Virus record (IMG/VR): IMGVR_UViG_3300009182_000216
Location: 1 to 30,995 of that record
DNA: 30,995 bases
Source of the DNA: a virus
Direction: 5' to 3' (one strand)
Shown: positions 13,329-22,792 of the stretch, one piece after another
Numbering within the stretch: the stretch's first letter is position 1
Layout: every line of letters starts with the position of its first letter
The notes under the pieces: model-generated
What the model was told of the DNA's origin: nothing
Databases searched by the model: none
The model's input: only the letters and a program-made list of their open reading frames with translations
Position numbers and translations under genes: made by a program

Positions 13329-15940
13329 TGGCTTCTACATATTTCATAAATGGTCGCGAAGTATCTGCGGAAGAATATCAAGCTTACAAGAAGCAACAGG
13401 CAGCTGAAGAGGCTGCGACAAAAACAAGATCTGACAGCGTATTCACTATTGGTAGGGCAGCAGACGCACCAGCTGCTAGCAATCCCACTCCCTTGGATCA
13501 GAACGCACAAGTTAACAGGCAAGCTGCAGCTCCGTTGGATACAAAGTTCAATGATCCAAACAAGACCAACAGCAATAGCGTCAATCAGCTGGGACAAAGC
13601 CCCAATGCTGCACAGATCACGCCAGCTAACGGCAGCTTTGAATCAAGGATCGCTACATATGGCCTAACCTTTAATCCCTACCCAAACGCTCTCAATGAGT
13701 ATGCCAATTACACTTATCACATCAGATGGTTCATGACTACCGAAGCTGAAGCCTACAACAATGTTGATGGACAGAATCCCAACAGCAGCAGGCTGACCAA
13801 GACGGTGATAGCCGAGAGTGGGGTCACAGCTGGTCTAAACATAGTTGAACTGAGGATCAAGGCCAGTTCTGGTGGCAACAAAGAAAAGCGCAACATGTGG
13901 TGCCTGCAGGAGCTGGACATGGTGCTCAGCGAACCTCTGAATCTCAGCCTCTTTGACAAGATCTACTATTCTGCGCAGGAGATAGGCGTGGTCAATCACG
14001 CTAGATGCCCTTATTTCATCGAGATCTGGTTCAACGGATACAACGAGGATGGCACTATAGCAGCTCCAAACCTCTTCTATACCTTGTATAGAGTGGGATT
14101 CATAGATGTTGAAGCATCTACTAACACAGCTGGTACCACCTGGAACATCAAGTTCTATGGTGACAACAGCACAGGTGAGATGAATCAGCTGGCTATACCG
14201 CAGGCTGGCCTCAACATACCAGCTACCAATCTGGGAGAATTTTTTGATAATCTTACCAGTAAGTTGAACACCCAGGTACCAGAGGTAAACAACGATGGCA
14301 TCCGACGGGTGATCTACAAGATTGAATATCCCAACATCTGGAAGACATGGAACATGCGACCTGCCGACACTGACAAGCATGTCAATCGCGCAGGCAGCAT
14401 GAACAAGGAGGATGGCGCACCCGGAACTGGTACTGTAGTCAAGATAACCAAGGGTCAAGCTATAGAAAGCATAGTGAACTATGCTGTGTACAGCTGCAAG
14501 GAAGCGCAGGATTGGATCACCGGTAATTCTGGAGCAGCTCAAGGCGGTGCCACCTTCAATGACCACGGTCTCATAGGCTATGTCAGCGTTTATGCCAAGA
14601 CCAAGATCGTAGGCTTTGATCCTGTCACACGAGATTACATACGCGAGATTACCTACACTCTGTGGCGCACAGAAAGCACCAAATCTTATACTGACATTCA
14701 AGCTGTGAACCAAGCCATGCAGCCCAGCACACAGCAGGCTAAGCTAGCCTATCTGGTGCAGAACCAGCGATTAGTCAAGAAATATGACTATATCTACACT
14801 GGATTGAACACAGAAGTGATCAACTTTGACATAAAGATGAACCTAACCTGGATGTTCGTGCAGCCAAGCTGGAGCCAAGGCAACAGCTATGGCCAATACG
14901 CTCAACCAGCGTTGGTGAACCAAGACAGCCAAGACTTTCGCAAGCAGAAAGGAACCCTGCCGCAGGACAAGACACCTGGTAATGCTCAGCAGCTTAACCA
15001 AATCGACAGAGCGCTGGGTGGAGCTGGCACTCCGCAGGACATTGGCCAGCAATTGATCAATGCTCTACCTCCCGGAGCGCAGGCAGCCAAGGATTATGTA
15101 GCCAAGAACCTCGCTGATCCCAATACCAGAGTGATAAAGTTTGATGCCAGCAATGGACAGCTGGCAGTGACGGCTGCTCAAGAGAATGATCCGTTCCTAC
15201 AGAAATATCTGGCTACGGTGAAGAATTATCAAACTCAGCGCCAGTCTCAGCTAGCCACGGCGTTTGTTGAAGATACCAAGCTTGACATAAACTCGGTGGT
15301 GTTCCCACCTCTGCCAATGGTAGCAGTGTTTGACAGCAAGCCAACCACGCAGAACGCACAGCAGAACACGGACCAACGCAAGACCCCTGCTAACACGGAC
15401 AGCCAGAACTTTCCAAGTGGCACTGGATTCGTGGGAGCCGTGATGGGCAACATATTCGACGTGCGCACAGAAGCTTTCAACTCCATAGAGATCACCATAC
15501 GCGGTGATCCTTGGTGGTTGCCTGGCAGCAACATTGCGCTGAACAACATCGTAACAGGCCTGACCAACAACAACAGTGCGCAGGCATCTCAGCAGAACCA
15601 AAACAAGGCCAATTTCCTCGGTGGAGATAACTGCTTCCTGTTGGAGTTCAGGGTTGGCATGGTACTGGACGAAGCTACTGGTCTGGCAATAAGCACTGCT
15701 CAGGGTGGTGCAGATTTCTTCAACGGAATATATGTAGTTGATGAAGTTGAAAACATCCTTAGCCATGGCAAGTTCACTCAGATACTCAAGGCACACAAGG
15801 ATGTGTTGGCACAGAATCCAATCAGCACACAGAATCTACAGAGCAATAATGGTCCGGGAGGCAGCCAAACCAGCGTTGGGGCTGCAGCCCCTAGCGCTCC
15901 TCCCAGTAGCAGCGCTGGAAATCCCATGGGTCCTAGATAG
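13328..15940 (+). CDS. Large virion structural protein (870 aa), candidate baseplate hub (gp27 position)
   Basis: 870 residues. Residues 1 to about 100 are low-complexity (Ala, Gln, Asn, Thr) and probably disordered. From about 110 a folded region begins (RIATYGLTFNPYPN). It includes FDKIYYSAQEIGVVN and a PYFIEIWFNGYNEDG segment near 225-240, followed by YRVGFIDVEASTNTAGTTW, of the type found in hub-like proteins of aquatic T4-likes. A second Gln/Asn-rich linker lies near 540-590, and the last ~40 residues are Ser/Pro/Gly-rich. Between gp53 and gp5 a hub component equivalent to T4 gp27, on which gp5 sits, would be expected, and no other gene here fills that role. gp27 of T4 is only 391 residues, so homology is unproven. 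The RBS is AAGGT seven bases upstream; translation is coupled to gp53 by the TAATG overlap. Confidence 0.7.
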   Translation: MASTYFINGREVSAEEYQAYKKQQAAEEAATKTRSDSVFTIGRAADAPAASNPTPLDQNAQVNRQAAAPLDTKFNDPNKTNSNSVNQLGQSPNAAQITPANGSFESRIATYGLTFNPYPNALNEYANYTYHIRWFMTTEAEAYNNVDGQNPNSSRLTKTVIAESGVTAGLNIVELRIKASSGGNKEKRNMWCLQELDMVLSEPLNLSLFDKIYYSAQEIGVVNHARCPYFIEIWFNGYNEDGTIAAPNLFYTLYRVGFIDVEASTNTAGTTWNIKFYGDNSTGEMNQLAIPQAGLNIPATNLGEFFDNLTSKLNTQVPEVNNDGIRRVIYKIEYPNIWKTWNMRPADTDKHVNRAGSMNKEDGAPGTGTVVKITKGQAIESIVNYAVYSCKEAQDWITGNSGAAQGGATFNDHGLIGYVSVYAKTKIVGFDPVTRDYIREITYTLWRTESTKSYTDIQAVNQAMQPSTQQAKLAYLVQNQRLVKKYDYIYTGLNTEVINFDIKMNLTWMFVQPSWSQGNSYGQYAQPALVNQDSQDFRKQKGTLPQDKTPGNAQQLNQIDRALGGAGTPQDIGQQLINALPPGAQAAKDYVAKNLADPNTRVIKFDASNGQLAVTAAQENDPFLQKYLATVKNYQTQRQSQLATAFVEDTKLDINSVVFPPLPMVAVFDSKPTTQNAQQNTDQRKTPANTDSQNFPSGTGFVGAVMGNIFDVRTEAFNSIEITIRGDPWWLPGSNIALNNIVTGLTNNNSAQASQQNQNKANFLGGDNCFLLEFRVGMVLDEATGLAISTAQGGADFFNGIYVVDEVENILSHGKFTQILKAHKDVLAQNPISTQNLQSNNGPGGSQTSVGAAAPSAPPSSSAGNPMGPR

Positions 15941-15942
15941 AC

Positions 15943-15951
15943 CATAAATTA
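15943..15951 (+). promoter_or_regulatory. Weak late-promoter-like motif before gp5
   Basis: CATAAATTA lies in the 30-bp gap between the 870-aa gene and gp5. It keeps the ATAAAT core but deviates in the last positions. It may supply extra late transcription of gp5 onward or be chance. Confidence 0.3.
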
Positions 15952-15970
15952 CTGAGCAGGGGATCAAACC

Positions 15971-18904
15971 ATGGTATTATATCAGAGGACAACAGTAAGC
16001 CCAGATGCATATGATCTACAGGCTGACGGTCGCAGCATTCAGCTAGATGGTATCTATGTTGGATTTGTCAAAGCCGTAGACGACCAGCAGCGCATGGGTC
16101 GAGTGCAGGTATGGATCCCTGAGATCAGCGGCGATCCTTTGGATACCAGCCAATGGTTTACCTGCAGCTATGCTAGTCCATTTGCTGGCGCTACTAATAT
16201 CGTCAATGTAACTCCTGGTCCTAGCTGGCGCAATACCCAGCGTAGCTATGGTTTCTGGTTCGTGCCGCCAGACCTAGAGAACGAAGTGCTGTGCTGCTTT
16301 ATCAACGGTGACCCTGGACGAGGCATTTGGTTTGCCTGCCTCTATCAGCAGAACATGAACCACATGGTACCAGGTATACCTGGTGACAGCGCCAGTGACG
16401 GTTTACCTGTGGCTGAATACAACAAGCTCAAAGCCAACGTGGCAGTCAACACTGCTACTGCGCCTATCTATGCACCATTGGCTGACCAGCTCAAAGTACA
16501 GGGTCTTGACAGAGATGCTGCTCGTGGAGTTAGTGGTAGTGGCGCTAGGCGTGACGAACCAATCAACAGCGTGTTTGGCATACTGACTCCGGGTGGCAGC
16601 CAGTTCGTGATGGATGATAATCTCGATCAGCGCTTCATTAGGCTGCGAACTCAGCAGGGTGCTCAGATACTGATCAATGATACCGAAGGCTTCATCTACA
16701 TGATCAGCCGCGATGGCAACAGCTGGATGGAGCTAGGTGTCAACGGAGCCATCAACATCTATGGTCAGCAGGACATCAGCATTCGTTCTCAGGGTACGCT
16801 CAATCTGCGAGCCGATCTGGACGTTAACATAGAAGCAGGGCGCAGCATATTCGTCAAAGCCAGGGGCGAAGTCAGCAGTGTGGTCATCAACGGCGTAGGC
16901 CCTGTGAATCCAGACAGCGGCAAGGTAATCACAGCTACCACTAGTTCAAATGCTCAGGTACCTGCCATACGAGTCCAGGACACACAGGCACAGATAGTTG
17001 CCCCTACCAGTGGCATCACAGGCGAATTCGTGCCAGGCATGGACATCACTGGCATTCCGTGGGCCAACCCAACCACTGATGCGGCACCGCCCATACCAAC
17101 TCCCACAGGCAACGTGGCAGGCAGTGGCGCTCCTGTTGTCATAGTAGGTGATCTAGTAGCTGGTGCGATTGGACCAGGAATCGCTTCCAACTATCCTGGT
17201 GCTTTAACCAACAGCAGCAACACAGCTACCACCGGAAACGTGTTAAACACAGTGGTCAGCACATCGTCGGTGCAGAATCCAAACTACGCAGTGGTTAGCG
17301 TGGGAGGTTATGACTACAACGACGGACAGAACAATCCTGGTCAGACCACCGAGAACCTACGTGCCATACGCGAGAATATCAATGCTCTTCACTACATCTG
17401 GGTGCTGCCTGATGATCCAAATGCACATGCTACAGTATATGGTTTCGCGGTAGGTGCCGGAGATCAGACCCAGGTGATACCCCATGACAGCAGTGGTGCG
17501 ATAGATACCAATGCGTTGGTCACCAATATTCTCAACAACATAGGACAGATAGTCACACCAACTCCGCCACCAAACCAAACCAGCACTCAGACCACGCAGC
17601 CTCCAAAACAACCAAAGGTCACGCTGGGCGATGTCAGCAAGAACGAGGATGGTAGCTTGACCTACCTCAACGTGACGTTCTCTCCTGGCAATCAAAGCAC
17701 GCTGAGCAACGCGGCCGTGATAACAGGCACGCTGCAGAACGAAACGACCAACGAGAGCGTGCAGACCACCAACAACAACAGCACGCAAGCTGGCATGATA
17801 ATGATCAATGCTCACCGTGACATGCATCTCACTAGCGACAATGACATGTATCTGCAGAGCGCAGGACAGTTTGCTCGCACCAGCCAGAAGAACATGTTTG
17901 ACTATGCTTATGGCAGCTATGATCTAGCAGTTGGTGGCTATCTCACCATGCAGAGCAACGGTTTGCTGAGCATAGGCTCCACGAACAACATGGTCCTTGG
18001 TGCCAACCGCATAGATCTCAATGGGCCCGCTCCAGCAGCAGCCAAGACAGCCCCAGCTGCGCTGCAGCCCATAGACACTCAGATCAGGGATGCGTTTACC
18101 TTAGCGCCTGCTGATATAACCAACAAGCTGATCAATACCATAGTAAGCCAGCTGCCAACGCACGAACCATTCCAGGGCCACGCAGCTACTGCCCAGGGTT
18201 ACAATGGACATGTGGAGACTGGCAGCAGCACAGATCCGTTCACTGGTGATCCGTTAGCACCTGGTCAAGTTCTCAGCACCCAGTCTAAACCATTGGATCT
18301 CAAGGGTCAGCCCAATCCAACCAGCCCACCCGGCAACTACCAAGGCAAGGGTTACAGCAGCAACGGCGAACCTCAGTACAGCTTCAACGGTCCGGCCACA
18401 GACCAATCTGCTCCGGGCAGCCTGCGCATAAGCCAAGCAGGTGCTGAGTTCATAGCCAAGTTTGAAGGCAAGAGATCACAGGTTTATAAGGACAGCGCAG
18501 GCTTGCCTACCATCGGCATAGGGCATCTGCTGCTACCAGACGAGAAGGCTGGAAACTACGTGACCATCAACGGCCAGAAGAGGATGCTCAACAGCCCATT
18601 GAGCGACGCTGAGATATTCGCTCTGTTCAAGCAGGATCTTGCGCCAAGAGAGCAGAAAGTGGCCAAGAGCGTGACAGCCAAGCTGAGCCAGACGCAGTTT
18701 GACATGTTGGTCAGCTTTACCTACAACATCGGCAACTGCAACAGCATTGCTGCTATACTGAACTCTGGCAGCTATGACGTCACTCAGAAATGGATGAGCT
18801 ATTGCCACGCTGGCGGTAGGGTCATAACCGGACTGCAGAACAGGCGCAGGGCTGAAGTTACCAATTTCTGCGGCGGCAACCCTATCAACAGTGGCGGAGC
18901 CTAA
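15971..18904 (+). CDS. 5: Baseplate hub spike gp5 with C-terminal lysozyme and an SGNH-like insert
   Basis: 977 residues. N-terminal OB-fold region (about 25-130): GIYVGFVKAVDDQQRMGRVQ, then W..CSYASPFAG, as in gp5/VgrG-type spikes. Strand-repeat regions typical of the trimeric beta-helix lie at about 200-310 and 605-690 (short alternating segments such as INIYGQQDISIRSQGTLNLR). Residues about 387-527 resemble an SGNH hydrolase: VVIVGDLVAG, VVSVGGYDYNDG, YIWVLPDDPN, IPHDSSGAID. However, the GDS serine is replaced by Leu395. A C-terminal T4-type lysozyme (about 817-970) has Glu832, Asp841 and Thr847 at the same spacing as E11-D20-T26 of T4 lysozyme, plus GLPTIGIGH and LVSFTYNIG. In T4 gp5 (575 residues) the lysozyme lies before the beta-helix; here it comes last. 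The spike punctures the outer membrane and the lysozyme opens peptidoglycan. The RBS is CAGGGG eight to nine bases upstream. Confidence 0.9.
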   Translation: MVLYQRTTVSPDAYDLQADGRSIQLDGIYVGFVKAVDDQQRMGRVQVWIPEISGDPLDTSQWFTCSYASPFAGATNIVNVTPGPSWRNTQRSYGFWFVPPDLENEVLCCFINGDPGRGIWFACLYQQNMNHMVPGIPGDSASDGLPVAEYNKLKANVAVNTATAPIYAPLADQLKVQGLDRDAARGVSGSGARRDEPINSVFGILTPGGSQFVMDDNLDQRFIRLRTQQGAQILINDTEGFIYMISRDGNSWMELGVNGAINIYGQQDISIRSQGTLNLRADLDVNIEAGRSIFVKARGEVSSVVINGVGPVNPDSGKVITATTSSNAQVPAIRVQDTQAQIVAPTSGITGEFVPGMDITGIPWANPTTDAAPPIPTPTGNVAGSGAPVVIVGDLVAGAIGPGIASNYPGALTNSSNTATTGNVLNTVVSTSSVQNPNYAVVSVGGYDYNDGQNNPGQTTENLRAIRENINALHYIWVLPDDPNAHATVYGFAVGAGDQTQVIPHDSSGAIDTNALVTNILNNIGQIVTPTPPPNQTSTQTTQPPKQPKVTLGDVSKNEDGSLTYLNVTFSPGNQSTLSNAAVITGTLQNETTNESVQTTNNNSTQAGMIMINAHRDMHLTSDNDMYLQSAGQFARTSQKNMFDYAYGSYDLAVGGYLTMQSNGLLSIGSTNNMVLGANRIDLNGPAPAAAKTAPAALQPIDTQIRDAFTLAPADITNKLINTIVSQLPTHEPFQGHAATAQGYNGHVETGSSTDPFTGDPLAPGQVLSTQSKPLDLKGQPNPTSPPGNYQGKGYSSNGEPQYSFNGPATDQSAPGSLRISQAGAEFIAKFEGKRSQVYKDSAGLPTIGIGHLLLPDEKAGNYVTINGQKRMLNSPLSDAEIFALFKQDLAPREQKVAKSVTAKLSQTQFDMLVSFTYNIGNCNSIAAILNSGSYDVTQKWMSYCHAGGRVITGLQNRRRAEVTNFCGGNPINSGGA

Positions 18905-18940
18905 CAGCTCACACCTCAGATCTTGGTGGTAAAAAGCTGG

Positions 18941-18950
18941 CTAAATATCC
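18941..18950 (+). promoter_or_regulatory. T4-type late promoter for gp25-gp6
   Basis: The plus strand reads CTAAATATCC, matching the ATAAATATCC set except for the first base pair. It lies 27 bp before the gp25 ATG. Its position also argues against an upstream TTG start for gp25, which would lie before the promoter. Confidence 0.6.
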
Positions 18951-18976
18951 ACATAGACAGAGGTAAAGCTGCCATC

Positions 18977-19375
18977 ATGGCCATAATCGCGCCCAACAGA
19001 TTGTTCTACGGATTCAGCACGCTGGATACCACAGCCAAGAACCAAAACTTCGCCGATGTTCCTCTGATCAAGAGAGATCTCTACAACCATTTTAACACCT
19101 TGGTTGGTGAGCGCGTGATGATGCCCAAGTATGGCTGCAGCATCTGGAACCTTTTATTCGAACCATTTGAGGAATCAGTGGTACAACGTATAGTGGCCGA
19201 AGCCACGAGGATCGTGGAGACTGACAGCAGAGTGCAGCTGCAGAGCATCATAGTCAAACCGTTTAACAACGGAGTGATCGTGCAGATGCAGCTATTCTAT
19301 CTTCCCTATGGCGTCTCGGACTATTTCAACGTGACGTTTGACCAGAATGCAGTAAACCTGGATACAGTGAAATGA
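18977..19375 (+). CDS. 25: Baseplate wedge protein gp25
   Basis: 132 residues from the chosen ATG, the same length as T4 gp25 (132). The family pattern is visible: an N-terminal LFYGFSTLD, a central ERVMMPKYGCSIWNLLFEPF (about 48-67, equivalent to the G-x-R-P-x-x-P-x-F-G-C segment), and a C-terminal beta-rich part VIVQMQLFYLP. gp25 with gp6 forms the core bundle of each wedge and is related to the sheath-initiating TssE of type VI secretion. An in-frame TTG at 18923 would add 18 residues upstream of the late promoter and is rejected. AGAGG lies about 14 bases before the ATG, slightly far. It is followed 12 bp later by gp6. Confidence 0.9.
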   Translation: MAIIAPNRLFYGFSTLDTTAKNQNFADVPLIKRDLYNHFNTLVGERVMMPKYGCSIWNLLFEPFEESVVQRIVAEATRIVETDSRVQLQSIIVKPFNNGVIVQMQLFYLPYGVSDYFNVTFDQNAVNLDTVK

Positions 19376-19387
19376 TGAGAGGACCAT

Positions 19388-22300
19388 ATGGCAGTTAGTC
19401 AACAACAACGTCAGAAGCAGCTGTTTGCTGCCGAAGACTGGCAGGTCATCTATCAGGCCTTTACGCAGGTAAACTTCAACGCCTATGATTTTCCAACCAT
19501 ACGCAATGCCATGGTGGAATACATTCGCCTCAACTATCCAGAGGATTTCAACGATTGGACTGAAAGCAGCGAGTTTGTTGCCATCATTGACCTGCTGGCC
19601 TATCTGGGGCAGAGCTTAGCGTTCAGGATGGATCTCAACACTCGCGAGAACTTCTTGGACACGGCACAGCGCAGGAGCAGCATATTCCGCCTTGCACGCC
19701 AACTTAACTATCAGCCGCAGCGCAGCATACCCAGTGCTGGACTGCTCAAGATCAACCAGATAGTCAGCAACCAAGACATCTACGATGCCAATGGTATTGA
19801 TCTCAAGAACACGCCTATTAACTGGAATGATCCAAATAACCCAGATTGGCAGGAACAGTTCATACTGGTGTTGAACGCTGCGCTCAATAGCACCAACTAC
19901 TTTGGTAATCCTGCTAAGAGCGGCACAGTTGGTACCATACCCACTGAGCTATATGCGCTCAACAACACTGCTATACCCACCAGCGTGATAGGATTCACGT
20001 CTGTGGTTGGGGGCAATAGCATGAACTTTGAGCTAGCCAATCCAGACTTTAATGCAGCCAGCGGGGGTAATGCCACAGTGCTAGGTACCACTGGCTATTT
20101 CTTTGAACGTGATCCTAATCCAGTAAACAGCTGGTACATCATCTATCAGAACGATGGCAACGGCTATGACAGCAACAACACAGGTTTCTTCTTGTTCTTC
20201 AAGCAGGGAACCATGGGCTATTCTGATTATCTACTAGAGCTTCCCATTGCTAACAGGGTCATAGATGTCAACATTGACGGGGTCAACCAAACAGACGTCT
20301 GGGTACAGAACATCAATACCGCAGGCCTAGTTACCACTCAATGGACAGCTGTTCCTAACGTCAACGGTTTCAACGTTATCTATAACAGCTTAGACAGCAA
20401 CATACGCAATATCTACAGCGTTATCACGCGCGACAACAATGGTGCTGATCAGATCAGCCTGCGATTCGCAGATGGCAACTTTGGTAATGTGCCAGTTGGA
20501 CTATTGCGAGTTTGGTACCGGGTAAGCAACGGTCTCCAGTATCAGATCCGTCCCACAGACATGACCAACCTAAAGTTCAACTTTAGCTACAACGACAACC
20601 TTTTCAACACCTACAGCGTGGCATTCAACACCAACCTGCAGTACACGGTAGCTAACAGCCAGACTACCCAGAGCAACCAGCAGATACAGCTGGCTGCTGA
20701 GCAGGTGTATTACACGCAAGATCGCATGGTCAACGGCGAGGACTACAATCTGTTCCCGCTACAGAGCAGCCAGGCGCTCAAGGTCAAGGCCATCAACAGG
20801 GTATACAGTGGACAGAGCCGTTACTTAGACATAAATGATCCAACAGGTACCTACCAGAACATCAATGTGTTTGCCACGGATGGGATACTCTACGAAGAGA
20901 CCGAGCTGAATCAGCAGGAAGTGACCATAACCGTTGGCACACCTAACCAAGTCTATGTGGTGGATAACATACAGCCTATGATAAATGGCAGCACGTTGTT
21001 CGAAGGCGACTCCATAGAGCTGCAGAACTTCTACTATGACAAGTTTGCCCGCTACACTGCGCCTGGTTTGTATTGGAATCTAACCACTGCCAACATTGGA
21101 AACAGCACCGGATCATTCCAGATAGGTGGTCAGGCACAGCGCCTAGGCCAAGATGCAGCCGCAGGCAGCGGTGAGCAATACATAGCATCTGGTAGTTTGG
21201 TCAAGTTGGTCAATGGTTCAAATGTTGGATCTTGGACCAGCGTTGTCAGTGTGATAGGTGATGGAACTGGGCTTAACAACTCTGGCGTGTTAGCTAACGG
21301 TCTTGGTGCGGTGACCTTGAGCAGCGTGCCAGATCAGTATAGCACTGTAACCAGCATCTGCGCCCCATGGACTACCACGTTTACTTCAGCTGAGATATCA
21401 GCTATCACGGCAGCCATGAACGCTACACAGACCTTTGGCATAGGTTACAATCAACAGACAGAAACTTGGTATGTGATAGATAACGACAATTTGGCCACAG
21501 GAACTGCCTTTAGCCAGACATACTCGCAGGATCAAACTGGTACCAATCGAGACAGCAGCTGGCTGATCAGGGTGCTCTATAATACCAACAGCTGGATAAT
21601 ACAGACCAGAGCGCAGCGATACGTGTTTGAAAGCGTAGATGAAGTGAGGTTCTTCTTCAGCAACAGCGGTAAGACCATTGACAGTGCCACGGGCCAGATT
21701 CTCTATGACAGCGTGACCGTGCTGGGTGTGAATCCAGCACCGCTGCCTCCGTCACCTCCGCCTCCTCTGGGCATAGACTATCGTTGGCAGATATATGGAC
21801 AAGAGATCTATCCAGACGGGTATGCGGATCCTGCTAGCGTGCGAGTGACGTTTTGGAGCACTCAGGATCAGCCATTGCCAAACGATCCAGATCAGTTCGT
21901 GGCCATAGTAAAACCAACTGAAACTCCTCCGCAGAAATTCGTGTTCTGGGTGCGTTATACCAGCGCTGAAGGCTATCAATACTATCAACCGATTGACATA
22001 CCGCAGACACGCATCTATAGCGTGCCCAGTGCTGTTCCTGTGCCTCCTGCTGGTAATTGGCACGAAGGTGAGCTTGCTTATATCATAAGCACCAGTGCCT
22101 TCCTGCAGTATGTGAACGGTGTTCTTATCACAGTGACTGGAGACTACAAGGTACGCCTAGGCCGTAACAACATCAGCTATCTGTGGAAGCACTATGCTAC
22201 CTATCAGCAGCGCATCAATCCCGCTATAATGAACATCATTGACATATTCATACTCACTACCACATATAACCAAGACCTGCGTAACTGGATAGCCACTGGC

Positions 22301-22792
22301 GGCAACTCGTACACTAAGCCACAGCCGCCTAGTGTTGAAACTCTCAACAGCACATTTGCTTACTTTGAACAGTTCAAGATGATGACTGATCAGATAGTTT
22401 GGCATCCTGTGACCTACAAGCTGCTATTTGGCGCACAGGCTCAGCCAGAATATCAGGTGCTGTTCAAGGTAGTCAAGGTGCCAGGGACCAGCTATAGCGA
22501 CAACGAAGTAAAGAGCTTGGTCAAGAGCCAGATAGACACGTATTTCAGCCTCAGCAACTGGGATTTTGGTCAGAGCTTCTTCTTCACCGAGATGGCCACC
22601 TTCATACAGATGAATCTGGCTACCATCGTGGCAACCATAGTAATGGTACCAACTAGCGGCTCTGCGAGATTTGGTGACTTGTTTGAGATAATTGCTGATC
22701 CTGATGAGATCTTCATCAGCTGTGCTACAGTTCAGAACATCGTTATAGTTGGTAGCCTCACAGAGGCACAGCTGGGGATAACCAATGGTTGA
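19388..22792 (+). CDS. 6: Baseplate wedge protein gp6
   Basis: 1134 residues. The N-terminal gp6 signature is unmistakable: FTQVNFNAYDFPTIRNAMVE, YIRLNYPEDFNDWTESSEF, AIIDLLAYLGQSLAFRMDLN and TRENFLDTAQRRSSIFRLA (about 27-102). gp6 forms the continuous ring that holds the wedges together, with gp25 and gp53. The C-terminus ends with DPDEIFISCATVQNIVIV, also family-typical. T4 gp6 is 660 residues, so large insertions are present. One may begin after a proline-rich linker at about 779-790 (PAPLPPSPPPP). Strong RBS GAGAGGA precedes the ATG at seven bases or less. The 3' end overlaps the start of the giant next gene by 8 bp. Confidence 0.95.
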   Translation: MAVSQQQRQKQLFAAEDWQVIYQAFTQVNFNAYDFPTIRNAMVEYIRLNYPEDFNDWTESSEFVAIIDLLAYLGQSLAFRMDLNTRENFLDTAQRRSSIFRLARQLNYQPQRSIPSAGLLKINQIVSNQDIYDANGIDLKNTPINWNDPNNPDWQEQFILVLNAALNSTNYFGNPAKSGTVGTIPTELYALNNTAIPTSVIGFTSVVGGNSMNFELANPDFNAASGGNATVLGTTGYFFERDPNPVNSWYIIYQNDGNGYDSNNTGFFLFFKQGTMGYSDYLLELPIANRVIDVNIDGVNQTDVWVQNINTAGLVTTQWTAVPNVNGFNVIYNSLDSNIRNIYSVITRDNNGADQISLRFADGNFGNVPVGLLRVWYRVSNGLQYQIRPTDMTNLKFNFSYNDNLFNTYSVAFNTNLQYTVANSQTTQSNQQIQLAAEQVYYTQDRMVNGEDYNLFPLQSSQALKVKAINRVYSGQSRYLDINDPTGTYQNINVFATDGILYEETELNQQEVTITVGTPNQVYVVDNIQPMINGSTLFEGDSIELQNFYYDKFARYTAPGLYWNLTTANIGNSTGSFQIGGQAQRLGQDAAAGSGEQYIASGSLVKLVNGSNVGSWTSVVSVIGDGTGLNNSGVLANGLGAVTLSSVPDQYSTVTSICAPWTTTFTSAEISAITAAMNATQTFGIGYNQQTETWYVIDNDNLATGTAFSQTYSQDQTGTNRDSSWLIRVLYNTNSWIIQTRAQRYVFESVDEVRFFFSNSGKTIDSATGQILYDSVTVLGVNPAPLPPSPPPPLGIDYRWQIYGQEIYPDGYADPASVRVTFWSTQDQPLPNDPDQFVAIVKPTETPPQKFVFWVRYTSAEGYQYYQPIDIPQTRIYSVPSAVPVPPAGNWHEGELAYIISTSAFLQYVNGVLITVTGDYKVRLGRNNISYLWKHYATYQQRINPAIMNIIDIFILTTTYNQDLRNWIATGGNSYTKPQPPSVETLNSTFAYFEQFKMMTDQIVWHPVTYKLLFGAQAQPEYQVLFKVVKVPGTSYSDNEVKSLVKSQIDTYFSLSNWDFGQSFFFTEMATFIQMNLATIVATIVMVPTSGSARFGDLFEIIADPDEIFISCATVQNIVIVGSLTEAQLGITNG

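Noticed and set aside
13835-14713. 292-codon minus-strand frame opposite the 870-aa gene
   Set aside because: It is the antisense shadow of a well-supported gene with continuous structural-protein sequence; no promoter or RBS supports it.
15251-15796. 181-codon minus-strand frame opposite the 3' part of the 870-aa gene
   Set aside because: Antisense shadow; the plus-strand frame is continuous and has coupled starts on both ends.
18923-18976. Upstream TTG start extending gp25 by 18 residues
   Set aside because: The TTG lies upstream of the late promoter at 18941-18950, and the ATG at 18977 gives exactly the T4 gp25 length.
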